Positions 1 to 8,657 of a stretch of 53,589 bases of DNA are shown here, one piece after another; position 1 is the stretch's first letter, and each line of letters opens with the position of its first letter. The position numbers and the translations under genes were made by a program. Source of the stretch: Hallerella sp963660435. Its GTDB lineage: Bacteria > Fibrobacterota > Fibrobacteria > Fibrobacterales > Fibrobacteraceae. Where the stretch lies: the NCBI GenBank assembly GCA_963660435.1, contig CAVKYI010000013.1, positions 1 to 53,589 of the forward strand, read 5' to 3'. A model generated the notes under the pieces. It saw only the letters and a program-made list of their open reading frames with translations, was not told where the DNA came from and did no database searches.

Positions 1-10
1 ATTCTAGAAT

Positions 11-66
11 CTAAGTTCTAAGCTCTAAGTTCTGACTTCCCTCCAGGATGACCGTTTGTCGTACAA
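11..66. repeat. Left copy of a 56-bp inverted dispersed repeat
   Basis: This segment is the exact reverse complement of 39453-39508. It contains the CCAGGATGAC end found in the palindromic repeats at 18.2-18.5 and 39.5-39.8 kb. It is followed at 88-118 by a low-complexity pyrimidine-rich tract (ACTCCACTCTCC, CACTCTTCACT) that recurs near 18476-18512 and, on the other strand, near 39398-39420 and 39525-39550. The tract abuts the stop codon of the DUF4416 gene at 119. No gene is visible in 1-118. Confidence 0.9.
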
Positions 67-118
67 GCCTTTACAGGCCCGCTAAACGAACACTCCACTC
101 TCCACACTTCACTCTTCA

Positions 119-667
119 CTAAGCACCGGTCACCGCCCTCGGGCGCTTCGCCTTCTTGTACTTTTCGCGGATAAGCAGCAAGTCGTGTTCGTAAGGATTC
201 CGCCTGAAATCGTCAAACGCCCACGCTGTCGGCACGAAGCGACCTTTCGCGTAGTGCAAAATCATGTCGAGCCAAAGCCCCTCTCCTGCGTAAAGCTTGA
301 ACGGTCCGCGCTTGTAGGAAGGCAAGACTATCTTGTCCAAATCCATGTAACCGATGTCGATATTGACCCGACGCCCGTCAAGCCGAGGAGAAAGCTCGCG
401 TTCGAGAGCGTTCGAGCGTTCCTTTTCCGCACCGATTTTTTCCGGAGCGACAGTCCTTTCGAACGAGAGAGCCCCCCGAAAGAGTCCCCGACCCATTTCG
501 TCCGCATAGTATTCCGTTCTGTCGAAGGGAAATAGTTTTCCAAAGTGGCGAATTTCACCCCATGTCCTGCGGAGACCTTCCAGGATTTCAACATCCCATT
601 CCGGACCCGGCTGGAGAACAAACGCCAGGAGAGCCGCATTTTCAGAAAACTGTAGAGGATTTGCCAT
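119..667 (-). CDS. DUF4416 family protein
   Basis: This 182-residue soluble protein matches the DUF4416 family in overall pattern. An N-terminal block sits around the FPFDRTEYYADEMG segment (residues about 46-59). A central block has NIDIGYMDLDKIVLPSYKR, and a C-terminal block has LYAGEGLWLDMILHY followed by an FVPTAWAFDDFR-type stretch. The family has no established function, and no catalytic motif or signal peptide is visible. It starts with ATG four bases after the stop of the metalloprotease gene on the same strand, so the two are probably cotranscribed. Its stop codon lies at the edge of the dispersed-repeat block at the left end of the window. Confidence 0.75.
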   Translation of the reverse strand: MANPLQFSENAALLAFVLQPGPEWDVEILEGLRRTWGEIRHFGKLFPFDRTEYYADEMGRGLFRGALSFERTVAPEKIGAEKERSNALERELSPRLDGRRVNIDIGYMDLDKIVLPSYKRGPFKLYAGEGLWLDMILHYAKGRFVPTAWAFDDFRRNPYEHDLLLIREKYKKAKRPRAVTGA

Positions 668-671
668 GGGA

Positions 672-1949
672 CTAGTGAGGATAGAGCTGGAGGTTTTTCC
701 GAAGAAGCGTAAACTGCCCTTCCGTAAAAGATTCCGGTTCGAGCGTCTCTACCGTCGGAAACATCGGGTTTCCGGCATCAGGACACTGGACATTCGTCGA
801 TTTGAAAAGTACCTGGCGAGACTGCGTTTCCAGGGGAACCGATAGAAGCCGAGGAAGAACCTTTGCGCGGATGAGCGATCCGCAATATGGCGTATCCGGA
901 ATGCCATCTTCCACGTTGGATGCGTCCCCCGAACTTTCCACGTCGGAAGTCGTCGATGTCGTATGGCGCAGTCCGAAAAAATGCGCTGTTTCGTGGATGG
1001 CGGTTTCGACGATTTCCCGCGAGGTCTGCGATCGCTCGGTAAAGGCGTTTACGTAGTAATGAGTCCCGACGACAACCGTGCTTCCGAGACCCGCCCCCAG
1101 ATTCCCTCCAAACAGGACGGAATATCCCAGGACACCGGGCATTTCGATGCGATGCACGAGAAGAAGATCCAGCGCATGGTAGATGTCAGGCTCTTCCGGA
1201 GAATTCGGCCAGCCGCCAAGTTCCGAAAGGAAATAATCGGGCGAAGACTTTCCGGCAAGCCAGGGAACATCGTCGGGATAGCGCGTCGAAAGATCGGTTC
1301 GTTCGGAAGCCCGATGAAGATAGAGCGTATCGATCGAAATGCCCCCTCCCGCAAACGCTTCGCGAAAGCGATGGAGAAAGAGCTTCGAAAGGGAATCCAG
1401 GGAAACGGAATCCGACGTGCCACCGTAAGAACCGGCAAGTACAAGGTTTAGGCTAAAATGCAGACTGTTTTCTCCCGAGCCATCCAGTACGAGATTCCTC
1501 ACCGTTCCGGAATAGTAGGAATCCCCTTCGACAAGAATCGGCGCCCAGTAAGTCTGCTCGCTTTCGTTACATTCGAAGCGATATACCCAGCGTCCGAGAG
1601 AATCGACAGCCTTGACGTTGCGGATCCTGCTTCCGACATAGAGAGAATCCGAACGCATGACAAGCCGGAAGATCTGCAACCGCGGGGCCTTTCGGGACGA
1701 ATCGGCATCGAAGGAAAGCGCATAGGACGCGCCGGGCTGCACAGGCATCAGAACGCCCGTATTCAAGTGCGCCGCCACCGAATCGTTCTTCGCCATGTCG
1801 TTTGCGTAAAGGACAAAGGAAACGTCCGCCGGCAAGAGCGAGGAATCATTCCACGAAGAGGATGCGGAAAAATCCCCGCAACCGCCTAGCGCAAGCAGGA
1901 AGGCGAGACAGAAACAGAAAAAGACGGAAAATTTCCTTTTTCGATGCAT
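672..1949 (-). CDS. Pappalysin-like (M43-type) metalloprotease lipoprotein
   Basis: This 425-residue protein begins with a basic n-region, a hydrophobic core and a lipobox ending at Cys24 (LGGC), so it is a predicted lipoprotein exported by Sec. The catalytic signature is H319-E320-x-x-H323-x-x-G-x-x-H329, the extended zinc motif of metzincins. It is followed by a DGIPDTPYCG segment like the region after the zinc site in pappalysins, and by a methionine (GNPMFP) that could be the Met-turn. The family cleaves extracellular or cell-surface proteins; the substrate here is unknown. It is divergent from comEC and precedes the DUF4416 gene. The N-terminal 280 residues match nothing I recognise. Family assignment rests on the motif and local context, so the M43 call is likely but not certain. 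Confidence 0.75.
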   Translation of the reverse strand: MHRKRKFSVFFCFCLAFLLALGGCGDFSASSSWNDSSLLPADVSFVLYANDMAKNDSVAAHLNTGVLMPVQPGASYALSFDADSSRKAPRLQIFRLVMRSDSLYVGSRIRNVKAVDSLGRWVYRFECNESEQTYWAPILVEGDSYYSGTVRNLVLDGSGENSLHFSLNLVLAGSYGGTSDSVSLDSLSKLFLHRFREAFAGGGISIDTLYLHRASERTDLSTRYPDDVPWLAGKSSPDYFLSELGGWPNSPEEPDIYHALDLLLVHRIEMPGVLGYSVLFGGNLGAGLGSTVVVGTHYYVNAFTERSQTSREIVETAIHETAHFFGLRHTTSTTSDVESSGDASNVEDGIPDTPYCGSLIRAKVLPRLLSVPLETQSRQVLFKSTNVQCPDAGNPMFPTVETLEPESFTEGQFTLLRKNLQLYPH

Positions 1950-2000
1950 CGGAGCGTTATCCCTATCGAAATCAATTTAATCAATTTACAGGAGAAAGAG

Positions 2001-4340
2001 ATGTCTTTCGACGAACTTAGGAAGTTTTTTTCGCCCCTTGCCGAGCGCCCGGCCCTCGCCGCATTCTTCTGCACGGTCCTCTATGTCTGCTCCGCAAGAT
2101 ATCCGCTATATGGCGCAGCGTTCATTCCGCTCCTGGTCGTCACGCTCGAAGCGATTCCCCGATTTCCGCGCAGAATTTCGCTCGCGCTTCTTTTCGGCAT
2201 CGGCATGCGCCTTTTCTTTTTGGACTGTATGCAAGACGTCGATGAAGGGACCAGGGAACTTTCCGCCCAAGGATCGGGCTTTGTGGAATCCGTTCTAGAC
2301 AGGCCGGAAGGAATCGCCCTAATCGTGAAAAGCCCGAATGGCAAGGTCAGGCTTTCCAGAAAAGAGCCTCCCTACCCGGTTTCCGGAGATTCCATCGCCT
2401 ATACGGCCAAATGGTTTCCCGTCGAACCGCCAACCGTTCCCGGGAGCTTCGATTCGCCGAAATGGCTGAAAAGTCAGGGCCTTGTCGGGTTCGGAAGGCT
2501 AGAATCGTTCGAAGTCCTCTCGCACCGGTGGACATTCGACAAGGCTTTTTCGAATATCCGAAAATTCCTGAAAGGATATTTTTCCAGATACCTTTCCCCT
2601 GCGGAAACGGGACTTTTGATAGGACTGCTGGCCGGCGACCGTTCGAGCATTCCCGACACGCTGCAAAACGGATTTCGCCGCGCGGGAATCGTCCATGTTC
2701 TAGCCATCAGCGGTTTCCACATCGTCCTGCTTTCGGGGATCCTCCTGCTTCTCCTGAAAGCGACCCGAATGCCGCATTCCGTCGCAAGAGCGCTTTCCAT
2801 CCTGCTCATGCTCGCCTACGCGCCTGTCACTGGAGGCTCCCCCGCCGTCTATCGGGCCGTATTCATGTTTTCCGTCGTACAGGTCGGGCTGCTCTTCGAA
2901 CGCAAGGCGGACAGCCTAAACTCGCTCGGAGTCGCGCTCTTCCTTTTGACCGTCTTCGACCCGGACATTCTCTGGAACGTCGGATTCCAGCTTTCCGCCG
3001 CGGCGACAGCGGGTATCATCGCGTTCGGAAAGCGCTCGCCGTTTACCGCCAGGAGCGAACTCTTGAGGAAAAGCCGCCTATGGAAATTTCTGGAAAACGG
3101 AATCTTCGGCGCGATCTGGATTACGATCGTCGCCACCGTCTCGACCGCGCCTTTTCTCGTCTGGTCGTTTCACTCGCTTTCCCCGATTTCGATTCTGGGC
3201 AACATCTGCGTCGTTCCTCTGGTAAGCCTCGGGATGCAGGCCGGAATTTTCGCCCTGATTCTGCCCGTTCCCCTTATCGCCTCGACGTTCTGCCAGGCTG
3301 CCGGATTTCTGTTCCGGATTTCCGCCTTCCTCGTCGGGAAGATTTCCGCGATTACGCTCGCCTCCATCACCGTGGGACCTTTCCCCGTCTGGATTCTAAT
3401 CCTCGTCGGTCTTGGAATCCTGGCCTTGGGCGCCTTTCGAAAGAACGTCTGGGCGCGTCGTTTCTCGCTGGGAACGCTCCTTGTCCTTGGCTCTTACCTT
3501 GTAGGGAACGAATGCGAAAAGAAATGGAACGCTCGCTGGGAAGTTTCCGTTCTGGATATCGGACAGGGCGATTGCATCTTCATCAGAAGCCCGCGCGGAG
3601 AATCCTTTCTCGTCGATGCCGGGGTGAACACCGGAAAAAGAAACGTGGCAAGGGACAAGATCATTCCCTTCTTGCAAGAATCCGGGGTATGGAAACTAAA
3701 AGGCATGGTAATCACGCACCCGGACCTGGACCATTTCAGCGGAGCCGAAGTCCTTCTCCGGGAATTTCCTATCGAAACGCTCTGGATCCAGGAATGTGCC
3801 CGCATCACCGAAAAGAAGGAATGGCAAAGCGTCCTTTCCACGGCGATGGAGAAAAAAGTCGCCATCCAGGATCTTCGACGCGGAATGCTCTTTCGCGAAA
3901 CGACCCGCCTAGGTCCGCACCGAACATCTTCCTGGGAAATGCGAGTCTTGCACCCGGCACCCTTTCGCTGCGGAGAGAGCAACGCGGAAAGCATCACGCT
4001 CCGCCTAGAAGGCATCGGAGGATCCATGCTTCTTACCGGCGACCTCACGAAGGAAGGCGAACGGAAAATTCTCGCAACGGACATTCCGCTCGAAACGGAC
4101 ATTCTCAAGCTAGGCCATCACGGCTCAAGGACTTCCAGCTCCAGGGAATTTCTCGAATCGGTCAACCCCCGGATAGCCATCGCATCGAACGGGCGAAAGA
4201 ACAGGTTTCACCATCCGCACAGGCAGGTGACGGAAAGGCTCGACAGCCTGAAGATTCCACTGCTGAACACCTCGGAAAAGGGAACCGTCACGGTCACTTT
4301 CGACAAGAACGGTTACCATCTTCGCAAGACGATCGACTAG
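2001..4340 (+). CDS. comEC: ComEC/Rec2 DNA-uptake channel
   Basis: This 779-residue inner-membrane protein would carry single-stranded DNA into the cytoplasm during natural transformation. It has an N-terminal membrane and soluble region (about 1-200). A competence domain (about 200-470) has the typical GLLAGDRSSIP and VLAISGFHIVLLSG segments and multiple membrane helices. A C-terminal metallo-beta-lactamase-like domain starts at VSVLDIGQGDC and has THPDLDHFSG and HHGSRTSS metal-site motifs. The frame is open from an earlier ATG at 1944, but that start overlaps the divergent gene. The ATG at 2001 has GGAGAAAGAG immediately upstream, so I chose it. Length and domain order are normal for the family. 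No other competence gene is certain in the window, although RadA is encoded at 38 kb. Confidence 0.95.
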   Translation: MSFDELRKFFSPLAERPALAAFFCTVLYVCSARYPLYGAAFIPLLVVTLEAIPRFPRRISLALLFGIGMRLFFLDCMQDVDEGTRELSAQGSGFVESVLDRPEGIALIVKSPNGKVRLSRKEPPYPVSGDSIAYTAKWFPVEPPTVPGSFDSPKWLKSQGLVGFGRLESFEVLSHRWTFDKAFSNIRKFLKGYFSRYLSPAETGLLIGLLAGDRSSIPDTLQNGFRRAGIVHVLAISGFHIVLLSGILLLLLKATRMPHSVARALSILLMLAYAPVTGGSPAVYRAVFMFSVVQVGLLFERKADSLNSLGVALFLLTVFDPDILWNVGFQLSAAATAGIIAFGKRSPFTARSELLRKSRLWKFLENGIFGAIWITIVATVSTAPFLVWSFHSLSPISILGNICVVPLVSLGMQAGIFALILPVPLIASTFCQAAGFLFRISAFLVGKISAITLASITVGPFPVWILILVGLGILALGAFRKNVWARRFSLGTLLVLGSYLVGNECEKKWNARWEVSVLDIGQGDCIFIRSPRGESFLVDAGVNTGKRNVARDKIIPFLQESGVWKLKGMVITHPDLDHFSGAEVLLREFPIETLWIQECARITEKKEWQSVLSTAMEKKVAIQDLRRGMLFRETTRLGPHRTSSWEMRVLHPAPFRCGESNAESITLRLEGIGGSMLLTGDLTKEGERKILATDIPLETDILKLGHHGSRTSSSREFLESVNPRIAIASNGRKNRFHHPHRQVTERLDSLKIPLLNTSEKGTVTVTFDKNGYHLRKTID

Positions 4341-4353
4341 CCTTTTCCGCGAT

Positions 4354-5763
4354 TCACCATTTTCCGCCTATTTCCAGACCGAATCGCCAGAGACCGAGTT
4401 TCCGAACGCGCGCGCCGCGGAGTTCGACCGAACTTTTTCCCGAAAGGAACCTTGAAAAATCAATCCGCGTCACCCCCCGAAAGACAAGCGGTCTTCCCTG
4501 CGCTTCGCGCCAGATAAGGGTCGTCGTGAAGGAAACCGGAGAATCGACAAGAAAGCGAACTCCCGTTCTGATTTCGCAGAGATTTCTTGCCGTTTGAAAC
4601 TTCCGTGTCCATTTCCATTCGCCAAAAAGGCTTTCCGCTTCAAGGAGGCGGATTCCGCCGCGCAAGAAATGCGTAGCCTCCAGAGAGTCCTCCATGAATT
4701 TCCAGCGAGAGCCGACGACGGTCTTCGCGTGGGGTCCGCTATTTTCCGCCGATGTTTCCAATTCGGACTTCGCGACCGCGCTTTCCAGGGGAACGAAATA
4801 TTTTCCGCCAAGCCCCAAAGTCCAGTCTAGAATTCGGTATTTCAGCGACACGTTTCCCACGGCCCGATTCCTTTCGACGGATTTCGGAACGCGAAAGATT
4901 CCCGGGAAACGGTGATTTCCGTGAAAATAGCTCCGGAAACGGGCTTGCAATCGACCGTTCCTTTCGGACCTCGCCGAGACATGGAGAAGCGGCGTTTCCC
5001 AATCCTTCGAATAGGAAAGCTGCATATCCGAATCCGCTGTTCGAAAGCGCAAAAAGGCATCCCGGAAACCGTTTCTTTCGAACAAGCCGAGCCCGGCAAA
5101 CCGAAAATTTCCAGTTCCGAAAGAGACAAACCCGCCAAACGAGGAATCCGTCAAAAGAACGCTTCCAATCGACAGGCTTTTTCCGCCGGGAACGACGACA
5201 GCCCCCACAGACCTTTCGAGCGGAATCGCGGAACCGATGTCCGAAGCCATGACGTTTCCCAGAACGCCAAACGACTTTCTGTCCCTGTAAGCGATTCGCC
5301 AATGTTCCACCCGAAATCCTTCCCGATTTTCGGACGCAAGCCGGACTTCGCCATCGAAGCGCTGCACTCCCAGAGCGAACCGCAACCTTTCCCGGCGAAC
5401 GCCTCCCACGGAATCTAGCGAAACGGAATATCCGGACTTTCCCCGAACATTCAGGCCTTTTAGCCGTTCTCCAAGGCTCTTTTTGCAAGGATCCCCTCCG
5501 TAAGATTCCCACAGGAGGCACGCTTCCGCGCTCCCCTCGTCTATTGCCCGGAGAAGATCTTCGAGTTCCTCGTAGCCTATCGTTCCGTCGTCATACGCCC
5601 AGAACGCGTCCTCGACCGAAACGCTTTCCCTTTCCGAAGCCCAGAGATTCGAAAAGGCCAGCGGCAAAAGGCAAAACGAAAATTCGCAAAGCGTTCGGAA
5701 GCAAACGCCTTGGAATCGGGAAAATGTTCTCTTCAAAACGCCCACGCTTTGTTTTCCTTTCAA
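4354..5763 (-). CDS. Predicted outer-membrane beta-barrel protein next to comEC
   Basis: I do not recognise a named family. The protein (469 residues from the TTG at 5763) has a basic N-terminus and a hydrophobic segment (about residues 24-41), ending near a possible ASA-like cleavage region. A short acidic helical segment follows (about 46-95). The rest alternates polar and hydrophobic residues in strand-like stretches and ends in Trp, as in outer-membrane barrels. A GTG at 5745-5743 is an alternative start. It converges with comEC, with 13 bases between the stops. A helical N-terminus plus barrel beside comEC recalls helix-hairpin-helix/barrel proteins seen in Bacteroidota, but no clear helix-hairpin-helix motif is visible. 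An outer-membrane role is inferred. Confidence 0.55.
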   Translation of the reverse strand: MKGKQSVGVLKRTFSRFQGVCFRTLCEFSFCLLPLAFSNLWASERESVSVEDAFWAYDDGTIGYEELEDLLRAIDEGSAEACLLWESYGGDPCKKSLGERLKGLNVRGKSGYSVSLDSVGGVRRERLRFALGVQRFDGEVRLASENREGFRVEHWRIAYRDRKSFGVLGNVMASDIGSAIPLERSVGAVVVPGGKSLSIGSVLLTDSSFGGFVSFGTGNFRFAGLGLFERNGFRDAFLRFRTADSDMQLSYSKDWETPLLHVSARSERNGRLQARFRSYFHGNHRFPGIFRVPKSVERNRAVGNVSLKYRILDWTLGLGGKYFVPLESAVAKSELETSAENSGPHAKTVVGSRWKFMEDSLEATHFLRGGIRLLEAESLFGEWKWTRKFQTARNLCEIRTGVRFLVDSPVSFTTTLIWREAQGRPLVFRGVTRIDFSRFLSGKSSVELRGARVRKLGLWRFGLEIGGKW

Positions 5764-5820
5764 AAGACACGCATTCTAGACGCATTTTTCTCCGAAGAAA
5801 AGAAAAAACGGTGAATTTTC

Positions 5821-5826
5821 TATGTT
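5821..5826 (+). promoter_or_regulatory. -10 element of rsmG, predicted leaderless start
   Basis: TATGTT (extended TATGTTTG) ends six bases before the rsmG ATG, and no Shine-Dalgarno is present. Transcription starting about 7 bases after the hexamer would begin at the start codon. No consensus -35 is visible at the usual spacing. Confidence 0.5.
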
Positions 5827-5832
5827 TGAACC

Positions 5833-6546
5833 ATGCAGCCAAAGTTCAACAGACGACCCGCCCACATCGACTTTCCCCTGTTTGGCGGAAAGCGGGCTGT
5901 TCCCTCCGTCGCCGGATTGAGGCAGCTCCTGGAATACCACGGCGTGGAACTCGAACCCAAAACGCTGGAACAGCTGTGGTCCTACCACAGGCTCTTGCGG
6001 GAACACAACAAGGACCAGGACCTGACCCGTCTGAACGCGTTCGAGACAATCGTGGAAAGGCATTATGCGGACTGTACGCTCATCAACGCCTACGTTCCCA
6101 GATGGCCGTCTAGAATGATAGACATCGGCAGCGGCGCGGGATTCCCCGGAATTCCCCTGAAGCTTGTCAATCCCGAAATCCGGCTCACGCTCTGCGAACC
6201 TCGACCGAACCGCATCAACTTTCTAAATCTCGTCATCCGGGAACTCGGTCTCAAGGGAATCGACGTTTTTGGGCACAAGGTGACAAGCCGCAGCCTGACA
6301 TTTCCCGTTACCGGAATCATCAGCCGCGCATTCGAGCTCATCGAACTCACCCTTCCGCGTATCCGAAAATCCCTGGAACCAGGCGGAAGGGCCTACTTCA
6401 TGAAAGGTCCGGCGGTCAAGGACGAACTGGCGTCTCTCCACCCGGAAGATCACGGATTTTCGCTCGTCGAAAAGCATTTCTACCGCATTCCGAACTCGAC
6501 GCAGGACAGGGCACTGATCGTTCTCGAAAAGACGGAAGAAGTCTAG
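5833..6546 (+). CDS. rsmG: 16S rRNA (guanine-527-N7)-methyltransferase RsmG
   Basis: This 237-residue protein is an SAM-dependent methyltransferase that modifies G527 of 16S rRNA. The SAM-binding motif DIGSGAGFPGIPLKL lies near residue 95. The family-specific LTRLNAFETIVERHYADC segment lies just before it (about 65-82). The FMKGP segment near residue 190 and the long N-terminal helix region also fit. The first about 25 residues extend beyond the typical N-terminus. It is the first gene of a rightward unit followed 10 bases later by a MerR gene. The start has no Shine-Dalgarno but a -10 element just upstream, which suggests a leaderless transcript. Confidence 0.93.
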   Translation: MQPKFNRRPAHIDFPLFGGKRAVPSVAGLRQLLEYHGVELEPKTLEQLWSYHRLLREHNKDQDLTRLNAFETIVERHYADCTLINAYVPRWPSRMIDIGSGAGFPGIPLKLVNPEIRLTLCEPRPNRINFLNLVIRELGLKGIDVFGHKVTSRSLTFPVTGIISRAFELIELTLPRIRKSLEPGGRAYFMKGPAVKDELASLHPEDHGFSLVEKHFYRIPNSTQDRALIVLEKTEEV

Positions 6547-6556
6547 GAGGTTTTCC

Positions 6557-7030
6557 ATGTTCTACACCATCGGGCAAGTCGCCAGGCAGACGGGGCTTTC
6601 CGCCTACACGCTCCGCTATTACGAAAAGGAAGGTCTCCTGCCCTTCGTGAAGAAGAATTCCTCGGGAATTCGCCGCTACACCGACGAAGACATCAACTGG
6701 CTCTCGATGATCGAATGCCTCAAGGCGACCGGAATGCCCATCAAGGAAATTCGCCTATACATCAAATGGTATAACGAAGGCGACGGAACGCTCTCGAAAA
6801 GGCTCGCCCTCTTCCGGAGACGCCAGATGGTCGTGCAAAGGGAAATAGCGACACTGGAAAAAATCCTGGGAAAGGTCCAGTTCAAGATTCGCCTCTATGA
6901 AGAGGCGGTCAAGGTAGGTAACCTCGAAGCGGTCACCAATACGAAAACGATGGAAAGGCTCCGAAAGGAGCTCTTCGGCGACCCGCAGTTCTTCCCCGAG
7001 CGCGAAAGTTCCGAAGCCCAAAGCGCCTAG
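6557..7030 (+). CDS. MerR-family transcriptional regulator
   Basis: This 157-residue DNA-binding protein has a complete N-terminal MerR winged helix: YTIGQVARQTGLSAYTLRYY at residues 3-22, then a GIRRYTDEDINWL wing. A dimerisation coiled coil (about 80-130, RLALFRRRQMVVQREIATLE) follows. The C-terminal part has no cysteines, so it is unlikely to be a metal or redox sensor of the MerR/SoxR kind. It resembles the small-molecule or aldehyde-responsive subgroup with short effector regions. AGGAGG seven bases before the ATG gives a very strong ribosome binding site. It follows rsmG by 10 bases. Its target is unknown; such proteins usually bind between a -35 and -10 separated by 19-20 bp. Confidence 0.85.
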   Translation: MFYTIGQVARQTGLSAYTLRYYEKEGLLPFVKKNSSGIRRYTDEDINWLSMIECLKATGMPIKEIRLYIKWYNEGDGTLSKRLALFRRRQMVVQREIATLEKILGKVQFKIRLYEEAVKVGNLEAVTNTKTMERLRKELFGDPQFFPERESSEAQSA

Positions 7031-7046
7031 AGTCCGGAAAAAAGAC

Positions 7047-7658
7047 ATGTCCCGCCCTTTCCTCGCATCGATCCCCCTTTTCGTTCTTTTCGCCGTATCG
7101 CTTTCCGTTGCCAATTGCCCCGAGATCCCGCTCGATTCCGACTTCCAGGTTTCCATCGAAGGGCGATTCGTCAACCGCGATTTTTTCCCGGTCCATCTCG
7201 ACCTCGCCTGGAGACATGCGCCCGGATCCGCGGACACGTTCGATATCGTCCTTTCGGGAAAGGAATCCTTCCGCTACGTTTCGTCAAAGGATTTCCGCTA
7301 CATGGAATTCCGAAAGGAAAACGCCCGCCGCCAAATCGCCATGCACCATCTCCAGGAATTCATCGGCGAAAGCCCGCTCACCTGGAATCACCTCGAAAGC
7401 CTCGCGCGCGGAAACCTCCCCTGCGAAGAGGGCCCAGGTCCCGACACGATAGCCGTCCACAGCCGAAAGGATTACGACGGAATCACTCTCCCCGCGATTA
7501 TCGACTTTTCCGGCAAGGGCGGACACGGATCGCTCTGGGTGCGGACCGCGCGAAAGATTCCCCGGGACATTCCCGAAAGATCCAGCGGCTTTCCGTCAAT
7601 CCTCTGGCATGGTGTCGATTCCGAAGCCAAAATTCCTCTGATACTGCAGATGTACTAG
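7047..7658 (+). CDS. Secreted LolA/LolB-like protein of unknown function
   Basis: The protein (203 residues) begins with a signal peptide (hydrophobic residues 7-22, probable cleavage before CPEIP or as a lipoprotein at Cys24, whose lipobox is poor). The body has strand-rich alternation. A segment ESPLTWNHLESLARGNL (about residues 109-125) recalls the lid region of LolA/LolB-like and DUF4292 proteins, which bind lipoproteins or lipids in the periplasm. That link is only suggestive. It follows the MerR gene by 16 bases and probably shares its transcript. Its last 63 bases overlap the 3' end of the convergent barrel gene. Confidence 0.5.
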   Translation: MSRPFLASIPLFVLFAVSLSVANCPEIPLDSDFQVSIEGRFVNRDFFPVHLDLAWRHAPGSADTFDIVLSGKESFRYVSSKDFRYMEFRKENARRQIAMHHLQEFIGESPLTWNHLESLARGNLPCEEGPGPDTIAVHSRKDYDGITLPAIIDFSGKGGHGSLWVRTARKIPRDIPERSSGFPSILWHGVDSEAKIPLILQMY

Positions 7659-8576
7659 GAACTGTTGCGCTCTGCTCCCCTTGTAGAACCGCTTCTTTTC
7701 CCTTTTCCAGAATCCGCCGAGAAGAGTGAGCCGATTTTGCCTGTTTTCCCAGTTCAGGGAAGGCCCCAGCAGGGCGATGGTAAAGCTCAGCGGCTCCTTG
7801 AGATACGAATCGTTCGACGACTTGGAATTTCCCGTATTGTATTGGTTCAGGTAACCCGAAACGGCCCAGTGCGACGTCAGGGGAATATAGGCGTAGGCGA
7901 TGAAATCGATGATGAAATCGCGGCTGAAAACCGGGACGTTGCGCCGGAAATCGTAACTTTTTCCTTCATAGGACGTGCTGATATCCACCAGAGTGTAGTG
8001 CATCCCGAGACCGAGGATTCCGTCTGTCCCGAAACCGTATTCCAGGTCAAAGAAGAACGCGAAGTTCTGCATGAAATCGACAGCGGCATCCTTCGAATAG
8101 ACCCGATCCGTAATCCAGTCCGCATTCCAGGATTCCGCGATGTTTCCGCTCTTTCCGTTGCTCGCGAGCGTCATTTCCACGTTGGACTTGAAATACGTGT
8201 AATGTTCATAGAAAAAGCGCGCCTCGACTTGCGGATTGATTTCGAACGGTCTTCCACCGATACCCAGCCGGAAGCCTCCGTAAAAAGGCGTCACTTCGGC
8301 ATCGGCGGAAAAGCGCAGGAAAGCGGCGGAAGGTTCGAGAAAATTTCCGTAAGGAAGCTTCCGCAGAGGTTCTATCCAGTCGAAGGAGACTGTGTTGAAG
8401 TTCTGGGAAAGCCACTGTCCCCAGACAATCGGCGTGTTCCCGGAAATCGTCATCGAGAGATTCGGCCCGTACTTCAATCCGTAAAGCCCGTTCATGTCGA
8501 AAATGTCGGCAAAGGCGCCACCGACAAGAACGGCGGCGCACAGAACGGCTTTTTTCCACAGGCGCGAAAAATTCAT
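7596..8576 (-). CDS. Predicted outer-membrane protein, unknown family
   Basis: I do not recognise the family. From the ATG at 8576 it has 326 residues with a clean signal peptide (KKAVLCAAVLVGGAFA, cleavage before DIFDMNG). It then shows amphipathic strand-like stretches rich in aromatic residues (YGGFRLGIGG, FFFDLEYGFG, HLQYQRNFGF) typical of outer-membrane barrels. The open frame extends upstream to 8645, but only the 8576 start gives a compact signal peptide. Barrels usually end in an aromatic residue. Here QYQRNFGF is followed by eight more residues (GIDTMPED), and the tail overlaps the convergent gene by 63 bp, so the original stop may have been lost. It is divergent from the Mla operon, 124 bases away. 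Confidence 0.55.
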   Translation of the reverse strand: MNFSRLWKKAVLCAAVLVGGAFADIFDMNGLYGLKYGPNLSMTISGNTPIVWGQWLSQNFNTVSFDWIEPLRKLPYGNFLEPSAAFLRFSADAEVTPFYGGFRLGIGGRPFEINPQVEARFFYEHYTYFKSNVEMTLASNGKSGNIAESWNADWITDRVYSKDAAVDFMQNFAFFFDLEYGFGTDGILGLGMHYTLVDISTSYEGKSYDFRRNVPVFSRDFIIDFIAYAYIPLTSHWAVSGYLNQYNTGNSKSSNDSYLKEPLSFTIALLGPSLNWENRQNRLTLLGGFWKREKKRFYKGSRAQQFLVHLQYQRNFGFGIDTMPED

Positions 8577-8657
8577 CGGCGAAAAGTTAAAAAAAAACGG
8601 ATATTCCATCGCAAGTTCCATCCCCGAAACTAGACCTTTCGTCAAAAGTTTTCGAGA

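Noticed and set aside
1944..2000. Earlier ATG for comEC
   Set aside because: It overlaps the start of the divergent metalloprotease gene and lacks a ribosome binding site, whereas ATG 2001 has GGAGAAAGAG directly upstream.
2411..4597. 728-residue rightward open frame overlapping comEC
   Set aside because: Arg/Pro/Ser-rich shadow frame; the comEC frame carries the real motifs.
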